This document shows positions 54,316-64,000 of a DNA stretch of 64,000 nucleotides, piece after piece (positions within the stretch are counted from its first letter, which is position 1; each line of letters opens with the position of its first letter). The stretch covers positions 1,283,001 to 1,347,000 of the forward strand of contig NZ_CP116339.1 in assembly GCF_028198165.1 (NCBI RefSeq). Reading direction: 5' to 3'. The notes under the pieces were generated by a model, which worked only from the letters and a program-made list of their open reading frames with translations, did not search any database and had not been told where the DNA came from. Made by a program: the position numbers and the translations under genes. The DNA is from Pseudoxanthomonas sp. JBR18 (GTDB lineage: Bacteria > Pseudomonadota > Gammaproteobacteria > Xanthomonadales > Xanthomonadaceae).

Positions 54316-55101
54316 ATGCGACTCCCCTCCAGATCCGCACGAAGCATCCCCGTCACCATGGAATCCAAGCCCGGGCAGCGCGTCCTGATTTCCCTGCGCA
54401 ACATGATCGCGTCCGGTGCGTTGCCCGCCGGGGTGCGCCTGGCCGAAATCCAGACTGCCCAGTCCCTGGGCGTCTCCCGCACGCCGGTGCGGCTTGCGTT
54501 CCGCACGCTCGAACAGGAAGGCCTGCTGGTGCGATGCGGTGCGCGCGGCTACATGGTGCCGAGCGTGGAAGCGCAGGACCTGGCCAATGCCGTGGAGGTG
54601 CGCGGCGTGCTGGAGGGGCTGGCCGCGCGCCAGGCGACCGAGCGCGGCTTGCCGGCCGCGTCACTGGCGGTCCTGGAGCAATGCCTGGAACGCGGCGATG
54701 CGCTCTTCGCCAAGGGCCACATCGTGGCCGACGACATGCAGGTCTACCACGAGCTCAACATGACCTTTCACCAGGTGATCGTCGAGGCCAGCGGCAACGC
54801 GGCCGTCGCCACCGCGCTGTCGCGCAACGACCACCTGCCTTTCGCCTCCAGTAGCGCATTGGCGTTCGACAACAACAACCTCGCCGGGGAGTGGACCCGC
54901 TTCAACTTCGCGCACCTGCAGCATCACGCCATCGTCGATGCCATGCGCACCGGCCAGTCGGCACGTGCCGAAGCCCTCATGCGCGAACACGCCAACGCGA
55001 CCCTGCGCTACGCCGAAATCTTCACCAAGGCACGCGCGGGACAGCGCCCCCTGGAAGTGCTCCACGGCGACGCCGACGCCAGCAAGACCCGCACGGACTG
55101 A
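54316..55101 (+). CDS. vanR: GntR/FCD family regulator VanR
   Basis: 261 aa. N-terminal winged helix (GVRLAEIQTAQSLGVSRTPVRLAFRTLEQEGLLV) and helical FCD effector domain (VRGVLEGLAARQATE, ELNMTFHQVIVEASGN, HHAIVDAMRTGQSARAEALMREH). Divergent from vanAB; by analogy it represses vanAB until vanillate binds. ATG 54316 or 54358 is likely; the codon at 54268 is rejected because it would run through operator 2. Confidence 0.88.
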   Translation: MRLPSRSARSIPVTMESKPGQRVLISLRNMIASGALPAGVRLAEIQTAQSLGVSRTPVRLAFRTLEQEGLLVRCGARGYMVPSVEAQDLANAVEVRGVLEGLAARQATERGLPAASLAVLEQCLERGDALFAKGHIVADDMQVYHELNMTFHQVIVEASGNAAVATALSRNDHLPFASSSALAFDNNNLAGEWTRFNFAHLQHHAIVDAMRTGQSARAEALMREHANATLRYAEIFTKARAGQRPLEVLHGDADASKTRTD

Positions 55102-55326
55102 TCGGACTGCTGGCGGGCGCCAGACGCCGGCCTGCCCAGTCTAGCCGCGGGCGGTCGCGCAGACGCGGCGCCACCCGACCAAGCGTGGATCGGCCAGACC
55201 TGCGTGAGGGGGAAGACGATCCAGTGCGGTTCGCATCCCCCTTCGCCAGTCACCATCGCGGCCGAACGCGCCATTGCCCCCGATGGCTAAGCGGCGATGC
55301 TAGACAAAAGTCTCATGCCAGATGTC
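55102..55326. other. intergenic region after vanR
   Basis: No gene supported. It separates vanR from the operator-promoter element at 55327 and has only short GC-driven open frames. Confidence 0.5.
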
Positions 55327-55387
55327 CGAATATCGCCCTCCCATTCGATATTCGAACTTGAACCACGTAGGGCGATAAACCTAGCGT
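55327..55387 (+). promoter_or_regulatory. shared operator-promoter element, copy 1
   Basis: Inverted repeat CGAATATCG (55327-55335) and CGATATTCG (55346-55354), centres 19 bp apart, followed by AACTTG, then CCTAGCGTGT at 55380. Possible -35 TTGAAC (55358-55363) and -10 TAGCGT (55382-55387). The same element with the same spacing occurs at 61916-61976. Confidence 0.75.
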
Positions 55388-55490
55388 GTGAGCCCTGCTG
55401 CAGCAGGATCGGCAGGCACCGGTCAGACCGCAAGGACGACACGTACATCACGCCACAAGAAGCGCTCCTGTTTTGCAGGAGGGAGACGTC

Positions 55491-55814
55491 ATGCCCAAGA
55501 ACATCCAGGCGCTATGCCTGACCGGCCTTTGTGTCGCCGCGCTGTCCTGCCTGGGCCTGCCAGCCCTGGCTGGCGCGCAGCAGGCCGTCACCGACCCGCA
55601 TCTGCCGGTGAAGCGTGACGGCTCCACCAGGCCGGAGCGGATGACTCGCGATTTCTGGGCGCTCATCGGAATCGAGCCGTCCACGCGCATGAGCGACGCC
55701 GGGAGTGTGGATCCGCTGCCGTGGGCGCTCGCCCTGTCCGGCCAGGGCGCGGTGGGCCTGCATCCGGTTCGCGTCGCCTCGGTCCGCGACCGCCAGCGCA
55801 TTCCGGTCGGCTGA
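55491..55814 (+). CDS. small secreted protein of unknown function
   Basis: 107 aa with a signal peptide (MPKNIQALCLTGLCVAALSC..., cleavage near AGA-QQ). The mature part is short and polar (DPHLPVKRDGSTRPERMTRDFWALIGIEPS). Preceded by AGGAGG. It lies between the shared operator-promoter and the aromatic transporter gene, 45 bp upstream of the latter, so it is presumably co-expressed with aromatic uptake. No family recognised. Confidence 0.6.
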   Translation: MPKNIQALCLTGLCVAALSCLGLPALAGAQQAVTDPHLPVKRDGSTRPERMTRDFWALIGIEPSTRMSDAGSVDPLPWALALSGQGAVGLHPVRVASVRDRQRIPVG

Positions 55815-55859
55815 CCGCCGCCTCAACCGTCGTAGCGCCCAACGAATCAGGATTCAGCA

Positions 55860-57163
55860 ATGACCGCACCCACCGCCGCTTCCAGCAACCTCGCGCTTGA
55901 TCGCATGAGCCCATTCCAGTGGGTGGCGATCGGGGTCTGCATCGTCCTCAACATGCTGGATGGCTTTGACGTGATGGTCATGGCCTTCACCGCCCCGCAC
56001 GTGTCCAGCGATTGGTCGCTGTCCGGCAGCGAGCTGGGCCTGATGCTCAGCGCCGGGCTGGTGGGCATGGCGGCTGGCTCACTGCTGCTGGCACCGTTGG
56101 CCGACCGCTTCGGGCGGCGCACCATGATCCTGTGGTGCCTGGTCATCCTGACGCTGGGCATGGCCAGTTCGGCCCTGGCCCACAATGCATGGCAGCTGGG
56201 ACTGCTGCGCGTGTTCACCGGGCTGGGCATCGGCGGCATGCTGGCCTGCTCGGGCGTGATCACCGCCGAATACGCCAGCGCCCGCTACCGCAGCACGGCC
56301 GTGGCGCTGCAGGCCACCGGCTATCCGGTCGGCGCGACCATCGGCGGCCTGATCGCCACGCTGATCCTGCAGCACTTCTCCTGGCATGCGGTGTTCCTGT
56401 TCGGCGCGCTGGCCTCGCTGCTGTGCATCCCCCTGGTGTTGTTGCTGCTGCCCGAGTCGTTGGACTTCCTGATGAGCCGTCGTCCGGCCGGCGCGCTGGA
56501 GCGACTCAATGGGCTGCTGCAGCGGATGCGCCAGCCGCGGCTGGAAGTTCTCCCGCCCCCGCCCGAAGTAGCGCCACGCACGGGCTACGGAGCGCTGTTC
56601 ACGCCACAGCTGCGCAGGACCTCGCTGCTGATCGCGGCCAGTTTCTTCCTGCACATGTTCACGTTCTACTTCGTGCTGAGCTGGACGCCCAAGCTGCTGG
56701 TGCAGGGCGGCATGTCGGCCGAACAGGGCATCACCGGCGGGGTCCTGCTCAACCTGGGCGGCATGCTGGGCGGCAGCATCTTCGGCTGGCTGGCCTCGCG
56801 TTATCTGCTGACCCGATTGACCGCGGGCAGCTTCCTGCTGGCGGGGGTGTCGATGGCGGTCTTCGCCATGGCCGGGACCCACCTGCAGCTGGCCTTTCCG
56901 ACCGCCTTCGTGATCGGCATGGCGCTGTTCGGCTCCATGGCGGGCCTGTATGGCATGGCGCCGGCGGTCTTCGACCCGACGGTGCGGACCACGGGCCTGG
57001 GCTGGGCGATCGGCATCGGCCGGATCGGCGCCATCCTCTCGCCGATGACTGTGGGCGTGATGGTCGATGCCGGCTGGCAGCCGGCCAATCTGTATTACCT
57101 GCTGGCCTTGCCGCTGGTGCTGGCGATGGTGGCGGTGCTGTCGATCCGCCTGGCCGCACCCCG

Positions 57164-57167
<4 letters not shown>
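55860..57167 (+). CDS. pcaK: aromatic acid:H+ symporter (AAHS family MFS), PcaK-like
   Basis: 435 aa, 12 membrane helices. NMLDGFDVMVMAF contains the DGFD motif required in PcaK/BenK; GSLLLAPLADRFGRR is the loop 2-3 signature, and LLPESLDFL precedes the central loop. Expected to import 4-hydroxybenzoate, protocatechuate or related acids. Position next to pobR-pobA supports 4-hydroxybenzoate. The exact substrate is inferred. Confidence 0.88.
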
Positions 57168-59358
<2,191 letters not shown>

Positions 59359-59611
59359 GACGCGCCTGCCATCGCGAATGCGGAACCGGCGTGGACAGCA
59401 CGCGCACCAGGCTGGGCGAGGGTCCGTTCAACGCCTGAGGCGTGGATCGAAGCGCGAATGCGCACTGGTCCCGACTCCCCTCGGTCACCATGCGTGCTTG
59501 AAAAGCTGGCAAACCAAGGACAGGACCGTCGCTGGCCGCGCCCACGGTCTGGTTCGCCGTCTCTGGCAGCAAAACAACTCAGCGAGGCATGCTGAGCCGT
59601 GGTTGTCGCTT

Positions 59612-60046
59612 TCAGCCCAGTGCCTTGTGCATGAACACCGCGCTGTCCGGGCACAGGCCGTTGAACTGGCGCGTGGCGGCGATCTGCGGTGGCGCGTGTT
59701 CGCGTGCGATGCGCGTGTAGCCCAGCCTGACGAACAAGGCCTCGGCGCTGGTGGTGAGCAGGTAGAGATCGCGCACGCCGGCACGGGCCGCATCCTGCTC
59801 GGCATGGGCGACCAGCGCGCTGCCCACGCCGGCCAGGCGCTGCTCCGGGGCCACGGCCAACGAGCGCAGCAGGCCGCAAGCGGCGTGCAGTTCGACCGCG
59901 ACCACGCCCAGCAACTGTTCGCCGTCCCACAGCGCGTGCATCGCGCGCGGCACGGGATCGTGCAGGTCATCGGTGGGCAGGCCGACGCGTTCCAGCAGCG
60001 CCAGGGCCTGCGGGCCGGGTTCGATCAGGGTGATCCGCTGCGCCAT
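59612..60046 (-). CDS. arsN2: arsenic resistance GNAT acetyltransferase ArsN2
   Basis: 144 aa. GNAT core with CGLLRSLAVAPEQRLAGVGSALVAHAE (acetyl-CoA loop) and LYLLTTSAEALFVRLGYTRIAR. ArsN2-type proteins occur in arsenic operons; related ArsN1 enzymes acetylate arsenical antibiotics such as phosphinothricin analogues. Last gene of the minus-strand ars group. Confidence 0.8.
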   Translation of the reverse strand: MAQRITLIEPGPQALALLERVGLPTDDLHDPVPRAMHALWDGEQLLGVVAVELHAACGLLRSLAVAPEQRLAGVGSALVAHAEQDAARAGVRDLYLLTTSAEALFVRLGYTRIAREHAPPQIAATRQFNGLCPDSAVFMHKALG

Positions 60047-60111
60047 CGTGCCTCCAGGGCCGGTCGGCTGCGGGGAGTATTCCCAAACCACGCGCCGACC
60101 GCCACCGGCGC

Positions 60112-60849
60112 CTAAATGGCGTCCTGCGCCACGCGCGTGGACAGGCGCTCGGCCGCCTCGTGGCGCTCGCTGTAGCGATCCACCAGGTAGTCGGCGACGT
60201 CACGGGTGAGCAGGGTGAATTTCATCAGCTCCTCCATGACATCCACGATGCGCGCGTAGTAGGGCGAGGGCTTCATCCGCCCGGCCTCGTCGAACTCCTG
60301 CCAGGCCTTGGCCACCGAGGACTGGTTGGGGATGGTCAGCATCCGCATCCAGCGTCCCAGCACGCGCATCTGGTTGACCGCGTTGAACGACTGCGAGCCA
60401 CCGGAGACCTGCATCACCGCCAGGGTCTTGCCCTGGGTCGGGCGCACCGCGCCCAACGACAGGGGAATCCAGTCGATCTGGGTCTTCATCACCCCGGTCA
60501 TGGCACCGTGGCGCTCGGGCGAACTCCACACCATGCCCTCGGCCCAGGTGGCCAGCGCGCGCAGTTCCTGCACCTTGGGGTGGTCCTCGTTGGCTTCGTC
60601 GACCAGCGGCAGGCCGGTGGGGTCGAACAGGCGCGTCTCCCCGCCCAGCGCGCGCAGCAGGCGTGCCGATTCCTCTGCGGCGAAGCGGCTGAACGAGCGC
60701 GCGCGCAGCGAACCGTAGAGCAGCAGAAAGCGTGGCGGGTGGGCCGCGCGTTCGACCGAGAACAGGCGCGACGGATCGGGCCGGGCAAACGACGCCGCAT
60801 CCAGGTTGGGCAACGCCTCCAGCGACTCAGACACGCTCGCCTCCCTCAT
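60112..60849 (-). CDS. arsH: arsenical resistance flavoprotein ArsH
   Basis: 245 aa NADPH-dependent FMN reductase that can oxidise trivalent organoarsenicals. [18 protein letters not shown] (FMN phosphate loop), [24 protein letters not shown] and [23 protein letters not shown] are ArsH hallmarks. Its start overlaps the 3' end of arsC; GTG at 60834 is an alternative. Confidence 0.93.
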   Translation of the reverse strand: MREASVSESLEALPNLDAASFARPDPSRLFSVERAAHPPRFLLLYGSLRARSFSRFAAEESARLLRALGGETRLFDPTGLPLVDEANEDHPKVQELRALATWAEGMVWSSPERHGAMTGVMKTQIDWIPLSLGAVRPTQGKTLAVMQVSGGSQSFNAVNQMRVLGRWMRMLTIPNQSSVAKAWQEFDEAGRMKPSPYYARIVDVMEELMKFTLLTRDVADYLVDRYSERHEAAERLSTRVAQDAI

Positions 60850-61249
60850 CCACCACCGGCGCGCCGTCTTCCTTGTTGAACGCGCCGCGCTGCGGCTGTG
60901 GCAGCAGATCGAGGACTTGCTCGGAAGGCCGGCACAGGCGCGTGCCCAACGGGGTGACCACGATAGGCCGGTTGATCAGGATCGGGTGGGCCAGCATCGC
61001 GTCGATGAGTATGTCATCGCCGAGTGCCGGATCGTCCAGGCCAAGCGCGGCGTAGGGCGTGCCGTTCTCGCGCAGCAGCGCGCGCACGGGGACGTCCATG
61101 GCGGCGATCAGCGCGGTCAAGGTGGCACGGTCCGGCGGGGTCTTGAGGTACTCAATGATGGTCGGTTCCACGCCGCTGTTGCGGATCAGGCCGAGCACGT
61201 TGCGCGAGGTGCCGCAGTCGGGGTTGTGATAGATCGTGATGGGACTCAT
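60827..61249 (-). CDS. arsC: arsenate reductase (glutaredoxin type)
   Basis: 140 aa. [19 protein letters not shown] carries the catalytic Cys; [24 protein letters not shown] is the conserved C-terminal block with the substrate Arg. Reduces arsenate to arsenite using glutathione and glutaredoxin. Confidence 0.94.
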   Translation of the reverse strand: MSPITIYHNPDCGTSRNVLGLIRNSGVEPTIIEYLKTPPDRATLTALIAAMDVPVRALLRENGTPYAALGLDDPALGDDILIDAMLAHPILINRPIVVTPLGTRLCRPSEQVLDLLPQPQRGAFNKEDGAPVVDEGGERV

Positions 61250-61405
61250 GGGCGCCTCAGCGGGGGAAACAGCGAAGGGAAAGGGGGCTTGGGTGTTCGG
61301 CGTGGCCGCACATCCGCGCGACCACGCGTGCGGCGATCGCCGGGCTTCGTGTCAGGGCGGAGGATGTCGACAAGCCGCGGTTCGCAAGCGGGTGCGGCAT
61401 TGGGC

Positions 61406-61738
61406 TCATCCCTCGCACACCTGGTGAGCGGCTGCGGCGGATGCCTCGCAGGTTCCGCCCTGGCAGCAGTGCTCGGTCAGGTAGTCGAGCAGGCCGGTCA
61501 TGCGGTCATAGCGGGCGCGGTAAATCAGGTTGCGGCCCTGCGGCTCGATGTCGACCAGCCCTGCATGGGCTAGTTCCTTGAGATGGAAGGACAGCGTGTT
61601 CCGAGCCACCTCCAGCCGCGAAGCCAGCACGCTGGGGACCAGTCCATCCGGTCCGGCCACCACCAGGGCCCGGAACACGCGCAGGCGCTGGGCATGGGCC
61701 AGGGCGGATAAGGCGGCGACAGCTCGATCTTCGTCCAT
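61406..61738 (-). CDS. arsR: ArsR family metalloregulator
   Basis: 110 aa. Winged helix (VPSVLASRLEVARNTLSFHLKELAHAGLV) and a C-terminal Cys cluster EHCCQGGTCEA that could bind As(III). It heads the minus-strand ars genes with arsC 156 bp downstream. Two direct CGAACT repeats lie upstream of the start (about 61753-61767). Confidence 0.9.
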   Translation of the reverse strand: MDEDRAVAALSALAHAQRLRVFRALVVAGPDGLVPSVLASRLEVARNTLSFHLKELAHAGLVDIEPQGRNLIYRARYDRMTGLLDYLTEHCCQGGTCEASAAAAHQVCEG

Positions 61739-61913
61739 GCTGCGACAATACACGAACTATCGAACTGTAGGGAACCACGCCGCGCGCTGGCGCGGCCCAT
61801 ATCGGCGGAAGACGCGTGATTCTTTGGCTTTGCGCCGACGGCAATCGGCGCCCGGCGGCCTGCGCGCGACCTTCGACGGCGCCAGGTATTGGACCAAGGT
61901 CGTAGCCATTACG
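61739..61913. other. intergenic region between arsR and the quiC promoter
   Basis: No gene supported. It carries the presumed arsR promoter (CGAACT direct repeats near 61753-61767) on one side and leads into the operator-promoter element of quiC on the other. Confidence 0.45.
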
Positions 61914-61976
61914 TTCGAATATCGCCCATATAAGCGATATTCGAACTTGCTGACTGACAGCTTCGCCACCTAGCGT
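61914..61976 (+). promoter_or_regulatory. shared operator-promoter element, copy 2
   Basis: Perfect 12-bp inverted repeat TTCGAATATCGC / GCGATATTCGAA (61914-61925 and 61934-61945), then AACTTG and, 19 bases later, CCTAGCGTGT. Possible -10 TAGCGT at 61971-61976. Same arms, same 19-bp spacing and same downstream box as at 55327-55387. Confidence 0.78.
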
Positions 61977-62094
61977 GTACGCCCATGTTCAGGCCGCCTC
62001 CGGACGGCCGTCATCGGCGCCGCACTGTGCGTGCGCCGCGGCGTGTCGGACCCAAGCGCGGGCCTGGCGCCTTTCCTGTCTGTTGGAGTGCTGT

Positions 62095-63606
62095 ATGCGT
62101 CGATCCGTTTCATTCGCCGGTCTGTTGCCGGTGGCCCTGCTGGCCTGGCTGCCCGTGGCGGCCGCCCACCAGGCCGAGCCGACACCGGCGCCGCGCCAGG
62201 TGCTCACGGTGGACCGCTACGCGGACGACGACGCACCCGGCTCGCTGCGCTGGGCCATCACCACCGCCAACCAGGCCCCGGGCACCTACCGGATCGAGAT
62301 CGCCGCGGTCGGCACCGCGCCATACGTGATCAAGCCGGCCAAACCGCTGCCGGCGATCAACGGCCCGGTCGCCATCGTCGGGCTGCCCTGGCAGCAGGCC
62401 GGGCAGTACGTGGCCATCGATGGCGCGGCCTACGTCACCGGCGAAGGCACCAAGGCCTGCCCGGGCGCGGTCGAAGGCCAGTACGGCACCAACGTGCGCA
62501 CCACCACCCTGCCCGGCCTAATCCTGCGCGATACGCAAGGGGTGGAACTGGCCGGACTGGAGATTCGCAACTTCTGCATCGGCGTGCTGGTCAACCGCGC
62601 CTCGGGCAGCGAGATCCACGACAACCGCATCGTCGCCAACAAGGGCGGCGCGGGCGTGATGCTGACCGGCGACGACGGCAGCGGACAGTCGACCGCCACC
62701 ACCACGATCCACAACCGCATCGTGCGCAACGAGTTCCTGGACAACGGCGACGGCCTGGAGCTGACCCGGGGCGCGGCCTGGAACCTGGTGGCCGACAACG
62801 TGTTCCGCTCCACCGATGCCAATCCCGAACCCTCGCAGGGCATCGAGATCCTATGGGGCAACGACAACACCGTCATCCGCAACCGCTTCGAGAACTACTC
62901 CGACGGCCTGCAGATCAACTGGGGCAACCGCAACACCATCGCGGCCAACACCTTCACCGGCAACTCCATCGGAGTGAGCCTGACCGGGCGCGACAACGTG
63001 GTCGATGACAACACCATCACCGGCAACGGCATCGGCGTGGCCGTGCGCCCGCAACCCACCTCGCTGCCCAACCGCATCAGCGCCAACAGCATCACCGGCA
63101 ACGGGCTGAAGATCATGCGTTGCCAGGCCGGTGGCGCCTGTGTCCCGGGCCAGCGGCGTGGCGCGATCGTGTTCGGCGTGCCGGGCCTGGAGCATGCCAG
63201 TTTCGTCGGCTCGCGCGGCGGCGGCGTCCACAGCGATCCCGACAAGCTGGCCAGGATCTGCAGTGATCGCGTCAACGAGAACTGCCAGCCCGCGCCCAAC
63301 GGGGGTATCGTCGCGCCCGTCATCGACAGCGCACGACGCGATGGACAGGACCTGAGCGTAACGGGTCATTTCCTGGGCGCGTCCAACACCGTGCATCGCA
63401 TCGAGGTCTTCGGCAATGCCAAGGCCACCGACGACGAAGCCGCGCACTACCTGGGCAGCGCGTCGGTCGCCACCGACGCCCAGGGGCAAGGCCATTTCCG
63501 CCTCACCCTTTCCGACGCGGCCGGCTTGAACGGCGTGACGGCCACCGTGACCTCGCTGGAAGGGGCCACCTCGCCGTTGTCCGCGCCGCGCGCCGTGGGT
63601 CGCTGA
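62095..63606 (+). CDS. quiC: periplasmic 3-dehydroshikimate dehydratase, QuiC-like
   Basis: 503 aa with signal peptide (cleavage near AAA-HQ). The central part is a right-handed parallel beta-helix with many Asn-rich turns (NRIVRNEFLDNGDGLELTRG, QGIEILWGNDNTVIRNRFENYSDGLQINWG). The layout and conserved blocks match the Acinetobacter QuiC type, which converts 3-dehydroshikimate to protocatechuate in the periplasm during quinate/shikimate use. A porin gene follows, as quiX follows quiC in Acinetobacter. Confidence 0.8.
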   Translation: MRRSVSFAGLLPVALLAWLPVAAAHQAEPTPAPRQVLTVDRYADDDAPGSLRWAITTANQAPGTYRIEIAAVGTAPYVIKPAKPLPAINGPVAIVGLPWQQAGQYVAIDGAAYVTGEGTKACPGAVEGQYGTNVRTTTLPGLILRDTQGVELAGLEIRNFCIGVLVNRASGSEIHDNRIVANKGGAGVMLTGDDGSGQSTATTTIHNRIVRNEFLDNGDGLELTRGAAWNLVADNVFRSTDANPEPSQGIEILWGNDNTVIRNRFENYSDGLQINWGNRNTIAANTFTGNSIGVSLTGRDNVVDDNTITGNGIGVAVRPQPTSLPNRISANSITGNGLKIMRCQAGGACVPGQRRGAIVFGVPGLEHASFVGSRGGGVHSDPDKLARICSDRVNENCQPAPNGGIVAPVIDSARRDGQDLSVTGHFLGASNTVHRIEVFGNAKATDDEAAHYLGSASVATDAQGQGHFRLTLSDAAGLNGVTATVTSLEGATSPLSAPRAVGR

Positions 63607-63676
63607 CATCGCAGGGCTGGCATCGGATCGAAGCCTGCCCGCGTCCCACCTCCCTCACATCAAGGTTCCTGTTTCC

Positions 63677-64000
63677 ATGTCGTACCGCCCCACCGTGTCT
63701 GCACGTCCTTCCCTGGCCCTGGCGCCACTCGCCGTCGCGCTGCTGTGCGCGCTGCCCCACCCGGCCGCCGCCGCCGATGCCTACGACACCGACAACCTCT
63801 TCGGCGGCTGGAACGGCGAGCGCGCCGCGCTGGTGGACAAGGGCGTCACCCTGCGCGGGGACTACACCGGCGAAGCCATGGGCGTGGTCGACGGCGGCCT
63901 GGACACCGGCGCGCGCTATGCGCAGCAGGTGCGCGTGGGCGTGGACCTGGACATGGGCAAGCTGGCCGGCTGGAACGGCGGCACCCTGCGCTTCACCCTC
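63677..64000 (+). CDS. OprB-like carbohydrate/aromatic porin (partial)
   Basis: Runs off the window after 108 codons. Signal peptide (SLALAPLAVALLCALPHPAAAA), then LFGGWNGERAALVDKGVTLRGDYTGEAMGVVDGG, the OprB-type opening in which the mature protein starts with a W-N-G-x-R-xx-L motif. 70 bp downstream of quiC, so probably in the same operon and likely to admit quinate, shikimate or related compounds. Confidence 0.8.
   Translation, partial: MSYRPTVSARPSLALAPLAVALLCALPHPAAAADAYDTDNLFGGWNGERAALVDKGVTLRGDYTGEAMGVVDGGLDTGARYAQQVRVGVDLDMGKLAGWNGGTLRFTL

Overview
The window is GC-rich chromosomal DNA from a gammaproteobacterium of the Xanthomonadaceae (Lysobacteraceae; Pseudoxanthomonas, Stenotrophomonas or Xanthomonas-like). 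The evidence is the gene content (plsB, tatABC, separate glyQ/glyS, tamAB, rdgC, ttcA, S46 dipeptidyl-peptidase, BPSS1780-type membrane protein) and the Xanthomonas-type attC sites. The genus cannot be fixed from the sequence alone. No rRNA, tRNA, CRISPR array, prophage or intact insertion sequence was seen.

Bases 1-28.6 kb are core chromosome. They carry the end of an e(P4)-type acid phosphatase, pyrF, a candidate small RNA with its own promoter and terminator, a lipoprotein, plsB, ttcA, rdgC, a YgjP-type metallopeptidase, hemH with an alpha/beta hydrolase, a SYLF protein, tatABC, a glutamine amidotransferase coupled to an orphan GspE-type ATPase, glyQ-GST-small membrane protein-glyS, and tamA-tamB. 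A secreted protein of unknown function follows.

Bases 28.8-40.5 kb are the outstanding region: a chromosomal integron cassette array of 27 cassettes, all read left to right and each closed by an attC site of about 57-60 bp (26 complete, the last truncated). The left end has a promoter with a perfect -35 box and an attI-like simple site (GCCTAAT...GTTAGGC), exactly where a Pc promoter and attI belong. No integrase gene lies anywhere in the window, so the array is a cluster of attC sites lacking an integron integrase (CALIN). The cassettes are visibly less GC-rich than the host genes. They encode small proteins, mostly unknown, with a few recognisable families (DUF2199 twice, DUF2695, DUF6881, DUF6968, DUF1851/Tdi1-like, EF-Tu-like, HEPN-like). 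One membrane-protein cassette is present twice with no difference seen, and a 235-bp cassette without a convincing gene is present three times. The right end is broken next to an IS110-family transposase remnant.

Bases 40.5-52.1 kb return to core genes: a TRIC/YicG-type channel, an S46 dipeptidyl-peptidase with a palindromic operator candidate upstream, a beta-barrel protein, a short DUF1328 protein, LysR and AraC regulators next to two MFS exporters, and tex.

Bases 52.1-64 kb are a lignin-monomer and hydroaromatic catabolism island. It holds vanB-vanA with divergent vanR and two VanR-type operators, an aromatic-acid MFS symporter (pcaK-like), pobR and pobA, an arsenic group (arsR, arsC, arsH, arsN2, with no efflux pump), and quiC followed by an OprB-like porin that runs off the end. 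Together these would demethylate vanillate and hydroxylate 4-hydroxybenzoate to protocatechuate, and convert 3-dehydroshikimate to protocatechuate. The transporter unit and the quiC unit share one long operator-promoter element with identical internal spacing, which suggests a common regulator.
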